37,085 nt of DNA from a virus, in IMG/VR virus record IMGVR_UViG_3300007511_000059, positions 1 to 37,085 of that record. One strand, written 5' to 3'. A model generated the notes under the pieces. The model did no database searches. It was not told the origin of the DNA and was given only the letters and a program-made list of their open reading frames with translations. Positions 1 to 7,402 of this stretch are shown here, in pieces (position 1 is the first letter of the stretch; every line of letters starts with the position of its first letter). The position numbers were made by a program, and so were the translations under genes.

Positions 1-119
1 GCAGCATTCAGAACTCCTGAGGCTAAAAGAAAATTCTTTGAAGGAGGGCAGAAGGATCGTGCTGGTATTATAGGACAGTTTGGTACTTTCAGAGAAGCAC
101 AAGAAGCTGAACGTCAAGT
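1..119. repeat. Left copy of the 119-bp terminal direct repeat
   Basis: Bases 1-119 are identical to 36967-37085. The repeat lies inside an open reading frame that continues in phase across the join, which is what a circular assembly with a k-mer-sized overlap looks like. The unique genome is then 36,966 bp. A true short terminal repeat of a linear genome is the alternative, but it would have to fall by chance in the middle of a gene. Confidence 0.95.
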
Positions 120-1635
120 AAGAGGTGCTGAGCGTGGTGCTAGAGGGTTAGTTCAACGCCCAGGTACAGCACCAGCAAGAGACGCAACGAGAGAGGCTGC
201 TTTAGGTGGTATTGCTAAATTAGTGACTCCTCCTCTATTGAGAGGTATTGGAGCTGCGAGAGAGGCATTACAACGTCCTAGAGTGCCTACATTTGGTGTT
301 CCTGAAACTTCAGAAGAAGCTATTAGGAGGAGTGTTGAAGAAGCTGTCGCTCCTGGGATAGAAGAAATAGGAAGACAAAGAGCGGAATTGTTAGAACCTG
401 AAGAAGAAAGAGCAGAACAATTAAGGCTTCAAAGAGAGCAAAGAGGAAGATTGCCTGAAATAGAAGAATTAGCTGAAAGACAACGAGCAGCTACACAGGC
501 AAGAATTCAAAGTCAATTAGCTGAATCTCAAGCACAAGCACAACGACAACAAGAACAAATAGCTACTAGATTTGCAGTAACTGGATTTGGTAGAAGTACA
601 GAACAAGTACAGGCACAAGCTGATTTAGCTCGATCAGTAGCTAATATACAAAATCAAATAAGACAACAAGGAGAGTTACAATTAGCTCGTATTGATGCTG
701 AAGAGAGAGGAGCAAGTGGAGATGAATTAGAAAGATTAGATACAGCTATAGCTGAACAACAAGAAAGAATATCAGGATTACAGGCACAGTTTGCAGAACA
801 AGAAGCTGGTTTAAGAACTGGTGCTATAGAAGCTGGTGAAGCAGGATTGGCTAGATTTGCTGAACAACAACAATTAAGAGAACAAACGTTTATAGAAGAA
901 CAAGCAGCACGAAGAGCACAACAAGCACAACAACAAAAAGCAAGAGCTGATTTCTTAGAAACTCAAGGATTAGTACAAGATCCTGATACAGGTGAATTAG
1001 TACAAGATATAAGAGCAAGAGCTGATTTGCTAGAACAACAATCACAAGTAGAATTAAGAAGAGCACAAGCACAAAGAGCATTAAGGCCAGAGGCTAGAAG
1101 ATTTATTCCTGGTACAGCAAGACAATTACCTGGAACATTTGATCCTACAACAGGGCAATTTATTCCAATGCCAGAAGCAGGAAGAGCCGCTGTTATTGGT
1201 AGAGCAGGGGCGGCAGTAGCAGCAACGCCTACTGAATTAGGATTTGATCCTAATAAAGCTGGTACATATAATCAAATATTATCAATAGCTGATAGAGAAG
1301 GAATAGAAACATCTGAGGCAGCTAAGAAATTAGGATTTACTAGAGAACAAGCTGTACAAGCTGGAATAGAATCTACTAATTTTGCTGTAGAAATTGAAAG
1401 ACAACAAGCTGCACAAGAAGCAGCTGCTGAGGCAGAACAAGAAGCTATTAGGGCACAAAGACCAATTACAAGAGCAGAAGCGATTGGTGAAGCAGCAAGA
1501 GGGGCTGTTCCTTCATTAAGACAAGTTCCTGCTGTTCCATTTGTACCAGGAGCTCCTACAATAGGAGAAGTTGGAGCAGGTATTGCAGGTGCAGGACGTG
1601 CAGGGCTAGGATTCTTGAGAGGTTTTTTTAGATAA
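1..1635 (+). CDS. Internal virion (ejection-type) coiled-coil protein, 3-prime part of a gene crossing the junction
   Basis: The frame is open from base 1 and in phase with the ATG at 36931, so the whole protein is 556 residues; a start inside this part (for example GTG at 223) is not needed. It is rich in Gln, Ala, Glu and Arg, and the middle reads as a long, probably coiled-coil helix with many EQQ/AQAQ repeats. The C-terminus is Ala/Gly/Pro-rich and ends GLGFLRGFFR, a possible membrane-active end. It sits after the tail fibre and before the 919-residue internal protein, where short-tailed phages keep proteins ejected with the DNA. That role is inferred from position and composition, since no catalytic motif is visible. 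The next gene starts 14 nt downstream. Confidence 0.8.
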   Translation, partial: AAFRTPEAKRKFFEGGQKDRAGIIGQFGTFREAQEAERQVRGAERGARGLVQRPGTAPARDATREAALGGIAKLVTPPLLRGIGAAREALQRPRVPTFGVPETSEEAIRRSVEEAVAPGIEEIGRQRAELLEPEEERAEQLRLQREQRGRLPEIEELAERQRAATQARIQSQLAESQAQAQRQQEQIATRFAVTGFGRSTEQVQAQADLARSVANIQNQIRQQGELQLARIDAEERGASGDELERLDTAIAEQQERISGLQAQFAEQEAGLRTGAIEAGEAGLARFAEQQQLREQTFIEEQAARRAQQAQQQKARADFLETQGLVQDPDTGELVQDIRARADLLEQQSQVELRRAQAQRALRPEARRFIPGTARQLPGTFDPTTGQFIPMPEAGRAAVIGRAGAAVAATPTELGFDPNKAGTYNQILSIADREGIETSEAAKKLGFTREQAVQAGIESTNFAVEIERQQAAQEAAAEAEQEAIRAQRPITRAEAIGEAARGAVPSLRQVPAVPFVPGAPTIGEVGAGIAGAGRAGLGFLRGFFR

Positions 1636-1649
1636 TATTATTAATAAAT

Positions 1650-4409
1650 ATGGCATTAACTAATGAACAAATAGCAAAATTTGCTAGAAGTCGTGGATTA
1701 GCTGGTAAGAAAAGAGAAGAAATATTTAGTGGAGGGACCTTATCTGATATTATAGATGTATTACAAGTACCTCAAACAGCTTTAACTGGATTAATTTCAG
1801 GTAAAGGAGCAATAACTGGTATTAAAGAAAGGGTTACACCTTCTAAGGAATTAGGATTAAAGGGTATTCCAGGATTCGCAGCAGATGTTATATTAGATCC
1901 AATAACTTTTACAGGGATAGGGGCTGCGGTTAAAGCTCCTAAAGCTGCTAAAGGTGTTAGTGCTGCAAGAAGAGCAGCTACTTTAGCTGAACAAGCAAAG
2001 AAAGGTGAACGAGCTTTAATCACTGCTTTTGGTAAACCTGTATTAAAAGGACAGAAAGTATTTGAAGGTTTAACTAAAGCTGGTGAAGTAATTAGAAGAA
2101 GTAAGGTTGGGCAAGGATTAAGAAGGGCTTTTGATATAAGGCCAGCTGCACCTAAGGGAGCTACATTAAAACAAGTAGAAGATTTAGCTGTTGATTTTAG
2201 GAAAATAAGAGAAGCAGGATTAAAGGCTAAAGCTGTAGAAAGAAAAGCATTAGGTGATGCTATTGATGTTGGTAGAATTATAGGTAAGAAATTAGATAAT
2301 TTAGAGAACACAAAAGTTATACAGAAAGGTGATAGAGCTGAGATATTAAGAGCTGTTGTTAATAAAATAAATAATATTAAACCTGTTAAGAAATTCCCTA
2401 AAGCTATTGATGAATTAATTAATACAATGGAGGAAACAGTAAAGAAACAACAGGGTATAAGAAAAGATTTGGGATTACCTGAATTGGAAGCTAAGGCTTT
2501 ACCTTTAATTCCAGTAGAAGAAAGTAAAGAATTCTTAAAATCACAGAAAGCTACAGGAGCATCAGCAAGAAAATTTGGTGGCACTGATCCATCAACATTA
2601 ATGGCAACACATTTTAAAGTAGGGGATAATGTAGTTAAAGGTAAAGATATAGCTGAAACAATAGTTGCTAAAGGACAACCAGCAAGGAAGTTCTTTAGAG
2701 TAGGAAATAATTATTTTGAGAAAACAGCAGCACTATCAAGTGAATCAGAAAAAATTATTAAACAAGTGAACAAAATAATTGATCAAGATATTATACCTAG
2801 AAAAATGCAAACAGTACAAGATTTAGAAAGTGCATTAGAGCAGAGAGGAATAGCATTAACTGATACTTCAAGAATACAATTAGGTAATTTAATGGTTAAT
2901 GCGTTAAGAAGAACAGCAGTACAAGCTGATGAAATAAATACTGTATTGAATAAAGCAGGTAAATCATTAAGATTCAGTGAAGATCCTACTGTGTTAGTAT
3001 CAGAATTAATTGCTAGAACTGGTAGAAGTTCAGCTAAGAAAAAGTTTGTTACTGAGGCTGGTTCAGTTGGTGTACCGATTCCTAAGGATGGCAAAATTCC
3101 TGAAGGGTTTAGAGAATCTACATTAAAAGAATTAAAGGGATTGATATTCCCTGATCCTTTAGTTGATCATATAGATGCTACACATAAAGCTTTTAGTAAT
3201 ATAGATGAGGTAAATGATTTTGTTAAGGTGTACGATAAAGTACAGAATACATGGAAAGGAATAGTTACATTTGTTAATCCTGCGTTTCATTCAAGAAACT
3301 TTGTTTCTAACTTATGGCAAGGATTTTTAGCTGGTGTTAAGAATCCTAAACGATATGTTGATGCTGGAATTATACAGAAGAAAGTAGCTAGAGCTATTAA
3401 GAAAGGAGATGATTTAGTTGATGTATTAAGTCCTGAAGAGCATAAGTTATGGACAGAGTTTACTGAACAAGGATTGGGTGGTACTGGTTGGATAGGAACA
3501 GATATAGAAAGAGAATTAAAAGCTAATAGAAATATTGTATTTGATAAGGCTGGTTCTGTGGGTAGTTATATTGAGGATAATGCTAAGCTTGGGGTGTTCA
3601 TGGATATGAAGAAAAAAGGATTAGCGACAGAAGAAGCAGCAGCAGAGGTAAGAAAATTTTTATTTGATTATAGTGATTTAACTGATTTTGAAAGGAATGT
3701 AATGAAAAGAATATTCCCGTTTTATACATGGTCAAGGAATAATATACCGTTACAGGTAGCAATGTTGATACAGCAACCAGGTAAATTTTCTGCTATAGGT
3801 AAGGCAAGAGATAATATTGAAAGATCAATAGAAGATGAACCAATGGATGAGAGGTTTATACCTGAATGGTTAAGGGAAGGTTATCCTATATTCTTTGGAA
3901 GAAATCAAAAGAATCTTGCTAGATATTTTAAATTAGAAGGATTCTTGCCTTCTGTTGATATAACCAACATAGGTGATCCAACAGAACTTGCAGTTAATTT
4001 AACTAGTCCTTTAATTAAAGCACCATTTGAATTAGCTGGTAATAGGAATTTATTCTTTAAAAGAGATATAGAAGAATTCCCAGGACAAGTAAAACCATTC
4101 CCATTATTTGGATTTAATGTATCAGCTAAGACGGAATATTTTGCTAGAAACATAAGACCATTAGTAGAAATGGATAAGTTGTTTGAAGAAGATTTGACAT
4201 TAGGTGAACGAGCAACTAAGTTTTTAACAGGTGCTAAGTTCCAAGAATTAGATGAAAGAAAACAAAGAAGGGTATTTGAATACCTTAAAGGATTAGAGAA
4301 AAGTAAAAGAAAAAAACAAATAGAACGAGAACGAAAAGAAGGTAGGGCGTTTAATATACCTGCTCTTCGTGAGGAATTGGGAAGGAGACAACGTGAGTTT
4401 AGGCTTTAA
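1650..4409 (+). CDS. Large internal virion / ejection protein (919 aa)
   Basis: This is the longest gene of the genome. The N-terminus has a short helix-rich segment and then a segment with FAADVILDPITFTG, a pattern I associate with large phage internal proteins. The C-terminal third carries FVNPAFHSRNFVSNLWQGF and the aromatic motif RIFPFYTWSRNNIPLQ, also recurrent in such proteins and perhaps membrane-interacting. Residues near the end are very basic and helical (KSRKRKK). It follows the coiled-coil protein by 14 nt and likely shares its transcript. No tape-measure gene exists, which fits a short-tailed phage that ejects proteins to extend its channel. Any enzymatic domain in the middle is not evident to me. 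Confidence 0.85.
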   Translation: MALTNEQIAKFARSRGLAGKKREEIFSGGTLSDIIDVLQVPQTALTGLISGKGAITGIKERVTPSKELGLKGIPGFAADVILDPITFTGIGAAVKAPKAAKGVSAARRAATLAEQAKKGERALITAFGKPVLKGQKVFEGLTKAGEVIRRSKVGQGLRRAFDIRPAAPKGATLKQVEDLAVDFRKIREAGLKAKAVERKALGDAIDVGRIIGKKLDNLENTKVIQKGDRAEILRAVVNKINNIKPVKKFPKAIDELINTMEETVKKQQGIRKDLGLPELEAKALPLIPVEESKEFLKSQKATGASARKFGGTDPSTLMATHFKVGDNVVKGKDIAETIVAKGQPARKFFRVGNNYFEKTAALSSESEKIIKQVNKIIDQDIIPRKMQTVQDLESALEQRGIALTDTSRIQLGNLMVNALRRTAVQADEINTVLNKAGKSLRFSEDPTVLVSELIARTGRSSAKKKFVTEAGSVGVPIPKDGKIPEGFRESTLKELKGLIFPDPLVDHIDATHKAFSNIDEVNDFVKVYDKVQNTWKGIVTFVNPAFHSRNFVSNLWQGFLAGVKNPKRYVDAGIIQKKVARAIKKGDDLVDVLSPEEHKLWTEFTEQGLGGTGWIGTDIERELKANRNIVFDKAGSVGSYIEDNAKLGVFMDMKKKGLATEEAAAEVRKFLFDYSDLTDFERNVMKRIFPFYTWSRNNIPLQVAMLIQQPGKFSAIGKARDNIERSIEDEPMDERFIPEWLREGYPIFFGRNQKNLARYFKLEGFLPSVDITNIGDPTELAVNLTSPLIKAPFELAGNRNLFFKRDIEEFPGQVKPFPLFGFNVSAKTEYFARNIRPLVEMDKLFEEDLTLGERATKFLTGAKFQELDERKQRRVFEYLKGLEKSKRKKQIERERKEGRAFNIPALREELGRRQREFRL

Positions 4410-4564
4410 GGAGTTGAGTCCCAAGAATTATTTTCGTATTGTTGATCTAATATAATCATGGGATTATTCCCATCATATCGTGTATTATTACCACCAAATA
4501 TTATTGCATAAGCATAAACTAAGGCAATAACAATAAAGATAGTAATACAGATTTTATCTTTCAT
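4406..4564 (-). CDS. Small membrane-anchored or secreted hypothetical protein (52 aa)
   Basis: The ATG at 4564 opens a 52-residue frame ending TAA at 4406, overlapping the 3-prime end of the internal virion gene by 4 nt tail to tail. Residues about 5-23 (ICITIFIVIALVYAYAIIF) form a signal peptide or membrane anchor, followed by a polar Asn-rich tail. The start is preceded by TTAACTTTATTATT, the same 14-nt spaced leader seen before many minus-strand genes here, which is the main reason to believe it. It lies alone on the minus strand between two plus-strand genes. Function is unknown; a small lysis-related or envelope protein is possible. Confidence 0.5.
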   Translation of the reverse strand: MKDKICITIFIVIALVYAYAIIFGGNNTRYDGNNPMIILDQQYENNSWDSTP

Positions 4565-4613
4565 AATAATAAAGTTAAGATATAAGGAGGATTTTATATT
4601 ATAATTTATTTAT

Positions 4614-5186
4614 ATGAATTCTAAAGAGTACATTATCATTCATCATTCAGCTGTTTCTAGGGATAAGAACAATGAACAGTTTGATGCAGTTAAGCGGTAT
4701 CATATCGGTAAAGGCTGGGGGAATATCGGGTATCATTGGTTCATAGAACCTGATGGAACAATAAAAAAAGGAAGGAAAGAAAACGAGATAGGTGCACATT
4801 GTAAGGAGAAATGGATGAACTATCGAAGTATCGGTATATGTTTAGCTGGTCATTTTGATTTAGAAGAACCAACAACTGAACAGCTAGAAGCGTTACAAGA
4901 GGTTATTCATAATCTCAAACTACAATATAAAATAGATCCTAAGAGTGTAAGGCAACACCATTTTTATGCTGGATATAAATCCTGTCCAGGTAAGAACTTA
5001 CCCATTGATGTTATCCAACAAATAGCTAAAGGTGAATATATCGCAGAGAAAGTATCACCATGGGCTAGGTTAGCAGTACAATTTTGCAAAGAACAAGGTA
5101 TCGCAAAGCGATGGGATTTGCCACAGAATCCTGTGACAAAAGAAGAGATGGCTGTTATGTTGTATAGATTGTACAAGATTAAATAA
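4614..5186 (+). CDS. N-acetylmuramoyl-L-alanine amidase (Amidase_2/PGRP fold) with SLH-like C-terminus
   Basis: Residues 5-130 match the zinc amidase fold that cuts between N-acetylmuramic acid and L-Ala of peptidoglycan. IIIHHSA (residues 7-13) holds the first zinc histidine, VRQHH (112-116) the second and SCPG (123-126) the cysteine ligand; SIGICLAGHF (72-81) is the usual core strand. Residues 148-188 (SPWARLAVQFCKEQGI then PVTKEEMAVMLYRL) resemble one S-layer-homology repeat, a cell-wall anchor. No signal peptide is seen, so export would need a holin or signal-anchor partner. An AAGGAGG lies about 23 nt upstream, too far to be an ordinary ribosome site. It is the probable endolysin, or a wall-degrading virion enzyme. 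Confidence 0.93.
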   Translation: MNSKEYIIIHHSAVSRDKNNEQFDAVKRYHIGKGWGNIGYHWFIEPDGTIKKGRKENEIGAHCKEKWMNYRSIGICLAGHFDLEEPTTEQLEALQEVIHNLKLQYKIDPKSVRQHHFYAGYKSCPGKNLPIDVIQQIAKGEYIAEKVSPWARLAVQFCKEQGIAKRWDLPQNPVTKEEMAVMLYRLYKIK

Positions 5187-5199
5187 CAGAAGCTCATTT

Positions 5200-5254
5200 A
5201 GCGCGTTTAAATTAGTTGGCTGGTACATTGTACCATTTTAAATCTAAACGCGCT
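5200..5254. terminator. Long inverted repeat between convergent genes, probable bidirectional terminator
   Basis: AGCGCGTTTA (5200-5209) pairs with TAAACGCGCT (5245-5254), and GGTAC/GTACC (5222-5226/5230-5234) forms an inner stem. Imperfect pairing continues outside both arms. The GC-rich core stands out in very AT-rich DNA and lies exactly where the rightward amidase transcript meets the leftward lysis-like transcript. There is no clean T-run, so RNA processing or a cruciform are alternatives. Confidence 0.6.
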
Positions 5255-5274
5255 TATATGAAGCCCCTATGAAC

Positions 5275-5427
5275 TTAAAGATATTGATTAAATTTTGTAA
5301 GTATTATTATTGTGAAGAATAATAAATACACCATTACTAGTCCTATTGCTATCCCTTCGATTGTTCTTGTTGCTAATAGAACTACTGTTATAATCAAGTA
5401 TGCTATAAATAATATAATTGTAGTCAT
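5275..5427 (-). CDS. Small two-helix membrane protein (50 aa), holin-like
   Basis: The ATG at 5427 gives a 50-residue, almost wholly hydrophobic protein with two membrane segments (about residues 3-19 and 27-43) joined by a short loop, RTIEG. It lies 20 nt downstream of the other holin-like gene on the same strand and is the last gene before the long inverted repeat. Size, topology and position next to a transglycosylase gene suggest a holin or antiholin, but this rests on topology alone. Confidence 0.55.
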   Translation of the reverse strand: MTTIILFIAYLIITVVLLATRTIEGIAIGLVMVYLLFFTIIILTKFNQYL

Positions 5428-5447
5428 AAATATTAATGTTAAGAAAT

Positions 5448-5675
5448 TTATCTTATTCTTTTTTCACCTGGTTTGGCTAGTAAAAGAATTAATAATATTA
5501 ATAATGTTGATACAAATATTACTAATCCATAAGATAATTCATAATAACTTGCAGCAACAAACAATGAAATCAAAAATACTACTAATGCACAAAAGGTTGA
5601 ATAGAATCTATTAAGAAATAATAGTATCAATATAACTGCTAGTAATAAATATATTTGGTTCATGATTAAATCCAT
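5448..5675 (-). CDS. Holin-like membrane protein (75 aa)
   Basis: The protein has three hydrophobic stretches (about residues 5-20, 28-45 and 49-66) and a basic tail, KPGEKRIR, a charge pattern usual for holins. The ATG at 5675 overlaps the end of the transglycosylase-like gene by 10 nt, implying translational coupling; a second in-frame ATG lies at 5663. Holins make membrane holes that release the wall enzyme and set lysis time. The neighbours support this, but small membrane proteins are easily misassigned. Confidence 0.65.
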   Translation of the reverse strand: MDLIMNQIYLLLAVILILLFLNRFYSTFCALVVFLISLFVAASYYELSYGLVIFVSTLLILLILLLAKPGEKRIR

Positions 5676-6475
5676 TTAAAATATTTTTTTACCTTCCATA
5701 TATTATTTCTTCCATAGAAGGTTGTTCCTCCTTTATATAATTCATAACATTTATTTAGTTGCCATTTCCAATCTGTGAAGAATCTTTTATCATTAACTAT
5801 TTTTGGGTGATAATAGTTTGAGACTCCACAGAATCCGAAATCATAATATTTTTTTCCTTTACGCCAGTAAGCTATTGAATGCCTTCTATCATGTGATATT
5901 AATCCATTCTCAGCCTTGAGGAGATAAATAAAAGTTTTATCTTTACTGATCTCCCAAGCGTATCTAATCTTTTCATTCTGTTCATTTGATCCACCGATCA
6001 TAACAGGATATTTTTCTTTATCTTTTTCTATTATTTGTGGTGGTATAAATATAGCTGGATCTTTTTTCTTTATTTTGACCCTTGGACTGCTTTGAACTTT
6101 TTTTGTTGGAGGTTTGCTCGTGCTTCTCTGTTCTTGTCCAATTCTAATGTCAGTGCTTGTAATTTCTTTTGAATGTCGAATGATAGATTCTTCAATTCGG
6201 AGTCTTCTTTCTCTAGCTGTTGTCTCTCTTTGAGAGCCTTTGATTGATCTAGCAATAAGGCATTCTCTAGCACTGAGAGATCCACAAGCTTCTCCGCTAA
6301 GTTGATTGTCTTTGCTGGCTTGTTTGCTATTTGATCCGAAGGAGTTGAAGATAACAAGACCAATGCAAAACCCAAAGCCAAGCCCAAGACAGCTATTATA
6401 CCATAATTTTTTATACTTTTCTTTTTGATTTTTTTTAGAGGATTTTCCCCTGGATAAAGATTTGTTTTCATACAT
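5666..6475 (-). CDS. Transglycosylase-like (SLT/lysozyme-type) protein; its N-terminal part overlaps another frame
   Basis: The frame gives 269 residues. Residues about 135-269 look like a lytic enzyme domain: FIYLLKAENGL with a candidate catalytic Glu, then DFGFCGVSNYYHPKIVND and a C-terminal NKCYELYKGGTTFYGRNN. Such proteins cut the glycan strand of peptidoglycan. The first 125 codons overlap a second frame (6471-6070) with a much better membrane-anchor plus coiled-coil sequence. The enzyme domain is therefore reached either from the ATG at 6475, or by -1 frameshifting from the 6471 frame at A AAA AAG (6103-6097), giving a 268-residue fusion. The ATG at 6475 follows TTAAC by about 13 nt, the usual leader spacing here. 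It overlaps the holin-like gene downstream. Confidence 0.75.
   Translation of the reverse strand: MYENKSLSRGKSSKKNQKEKYKKLWYNSCLGLGFGFCIGLVIFNSFGSNSKQASKDNQLSGEACGSLSARECLIARSIKGSQRETTARERRLRIEESIIRHSKEITSTDIRIGQEQRSTSKPPTKKVQSSPRVKIKKKDPAIFIPPQIIEKDKEKYPVMIGGSNEQNEKIRYAWEISKDKTFIYLLKAENGLISHDRRHSIAYWRKGKKYYDFGFCGVSNYYHPKIVNDKRFFTDWKWQLNKCYELYKGGTTFYGRNNIWKVKKYFKWI
6070..6471 (-). CDS. Membrane-anchored coiled-coil protein overlapping the transglycosylase frame (133 aa)
   Basis: Residues about 24-42 (GIIAVLGLALGFALVLL) form a single membrane anchor after a Lys-rich start. Residues 57-125 form a heptad-rich helix (LAEKLVDLSVLENALLL and following). The start ATGAAAAC at 6471 is only 4 nt inside the other frame's ATG at 6475. 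The frame stops eight codons after the heptamer A AAA AAG, whose -1 slip would enter the transglycosylase frame. So it could be a stand-alone spanin-like or anchor protein, or the N-terminal half of the enzyme. Protein-like composition favours this frame over the overlapping one in the shared 375 nt. Confidence 0.65.
   Translation of the reverse strand: MKTNLYPGENPLKKIKKKSIKNYGIIAVLGLALGFALVLLSSTPSDQIANKPAKTINLAEKLVDLSVLENALLLDQSKALKERQQLEKEDSELKNLSFDIQKKLQALTLELDKNREARANLQQKKFKAVQGSK
6097..6103 (-). promoter_or_regulatory. Candidate -1 frameshift site (A AAA AAG)
   Basis: On the minus strand the codons CAA AAA AAG of the 133-residue frame contain the classical slippery heptamer in the correct phase, at codons 123-125. 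Slipping back one base puts the ribosome in the transglycosylase frame, with GTT as the next codon. I see no convincing stimulatory stem-loop downstream. A sequencing or assembly error in this run of seven A is an alternative. Confidence 0.45.
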
Positions 6476-6513
6476 GTAATAAAGTTAAGAAATAAATTTA
6501 TATATTAAAGTTG

Positions 6514-6723
6514 TTATAATACAGGAGTGTCATGAATTAATAACAGAATAAAGTTAGCTACTGCATGATTAGCACCAACAAGAAATAAATAAATACCTAT
6601 TAATAACGTTGTAACGATAATAAGAAAACTGATTAACCAAGTAAGAATCGGGTGTTGACATACGAAGCATTCACATTCGATCTTGTCAGCATGTCGTTGA
6701 TAAAATTTTGTTTTTGTTTTCAT
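6514..6723 (-). CDS. Small membrane protein with CxC...C motif (69 aa)
   Basis: The protein has a polar N-terminus with IECECFVCQHP (three cysteines and a histidine, possibly metal-binding) and one long or two short membrane segments between about residues 28 and 63. The start at 6723 follows the conserved block TTATTTCTTAAC plus 9 nt. It lies upstream of the overlapping lysis-like genes and is probably on the same leftward transcript. I do not recognise the family. Confidence 0.65.
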   Translation of the reverse strand: MKTKTKFYQRHADKIECECFVCQHPILTWLISFLIIVTTLLIGIYLFLVGANHAVANFILLLIHDTPVL

Positions 6724-6744
6724 GGTATTTTAGTTAAGAAATAA

Positions 6745-6867
6745 TTAGTTTAAAAAAATCAAATTATAATTTCCATAAATGATTATAAACGTATAGATCG
6801 CGGCAATTAATGCACAGATTATTAGGATTGTCATTAAGTATTGCCAGTTTGGGAATTGATTGTTCAT
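6745..6867 (-). CDS. Very small single-pass membrane protein (40 aa)
   Basis: The ATG at 6867 opens MNNQFPNWQYLMTIL and then a continuous hydrophobic helix through about residue 30, with a short polar end. It starts 7 nt after the stop of the VRR-NUC gene on the same strand and fills an otherwise empty gap, which fits the tight gene packing. Function is unknown. It forms a run of small membrane genes with its downstream neighbours. Confidence 0.55.
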   Translation of the reverse strand: MNNQFPNWQYLMTILIICALIAAIYTFIIIYGNYNLIFLN

Positions 6868-6873
6868 GGTATA

Positions 6874-7206
6874 TTAATTAAATTTATATCCATATTCTTT
6901 AAAGGCAGCTTCAAGGCTTTCAATATCCCATGCTATTACTGCTACACCACCTTCTTCTTTTACATTAGATAGGAAATCTTTTTGATATTGCGTTACTCTG
7001 TTCTTAGTCTTTGGCGTTTTCACTTCTATGGCGACAAAGCGACCTTCTCCTTTTATAAACCCTATAATATCTGATGTTCCACATGGAGCTCCACGGAATA
7101 AAGTTCCATGATCACTCATAACTTGACCTGAGTTTATTCTTATAGCGTAGACCCCTTGACGATTTAGGAACCCTAATATCATGTTAACTATTTGTGACTC
7201 TTTCAT
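6874..7206 (-). CDS. VRR-NUC domain nuclease (110 aa)
   Basis: A compact PD-(D/E)XK-type nuclease of the VRR-NUC family. Visible residues are Glu4 at the start of the first helix, GTSDIIGF (43-50) with the catalytic Asp46, and FVAIEVKTPK (57-66) with the Glu61-x-Lys63 pair. A QxxYQKDFL-type helix (73-80) follows, as in the family. The length is normal for the phage stand-alone form. Such enzymes act on branched DNA, resolving junctions made during replication or packaging. It lies between an HNH gene and small membrane genes in the leftward operon. Confidence 0.9.
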   Translation of the reverse strand: MKESQIVNMILGFLNRQGVYAIRINSGQVMSDHGTLFRGAPCGTSDIIGFIKGEGRFVAIEVKTPKTKNRVTQYQKDFLSNVKEEGGVAVIAWDIESLEAAFKEYGYKFN

Positions 7207-7215
7207 TAAGTTATA

Positions 7216-7401
7216 TTAGTGATATTTAGAATGACAATGGCGACAAAGAGCTATTAAGTTTTCAGCTTCATCGGTTCCTCCTTGTGATCTTTTTATTACG
7301 TGATGGATATCCGTTGCAGTTCTATAACACTCCTCACATTCTATCCATTCTTGTCCTGTTAAACCTTTATGTTTTAAATAATTTTTAATGTATTTTTTCA
7401 T
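7216..7401 (-). CDS. Small HNH endonuclease-type protein (61 aa)
   Basis: It has the zinc-ribbon HNH signature: CEECYRTATDIHHVIKRSQGG, then the Asn of the DEAENLIALC segment, and CRHCHSKYH. The start is placed at 7401 (ATGAAAAAATAC, directly after the upstream gene's stop); an in-frame ATG at 7416 would add five residues and overlap that gene. HNH proteins of this size next to terminase or recombination genes often nick DNA during packaging or are free-standing homing enzymes. This one sits beside the VRR-NUC gene. Confidence 0.85.
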   Translation of the reverse strand: MKKYIKNYLKHKGLTGQEWIECEECYRTATDIHHVIKRSQGGTDEAENLIALCRHCHSKYH

Positions 7402-7402
7402 A

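Noticed and set aside
1-119. Biological direct terminal repeat used for packaging
   Set aside because: The repeat lies in the middle of a gene and has an assembler-like length; no extra features mark it as an end.
890-1081. Leu/Val-rich minus ORF that could be called a membrane protein
   Set aside because: It is the antisense of CAA/CAG and GAA-rich coiled-coil codons, which always gives Leu/Val runs.
223-1635. GTG at 223 as the start of the 470-residue protein
   Set aside because: The frame is open upstream to base 1 and, across the circular join, to ATG at 36931. The longer 556-residue form is better.
1772-2584. 270-codon minus-strand ORF
   Set aside because: It lies wholly within the 919-residue virion protein, has Ala/Pro/Leu/Ser composition typical of an opposite-strand shadow, and no leader element.
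5312-5614. 100-codon plus-strand ORF
   Set aside because: It opposes two well-formed minus-strand membrane genes and has no natural sequence features of its own.
6070-6475. Rz/Rz1 spanin pair
   Set aside because: The nested layout is similar, but no lipobox is seen in either frame and the outer frame has a transglycosylase-like C-terminal domain, so it is not a standard spanin pair.
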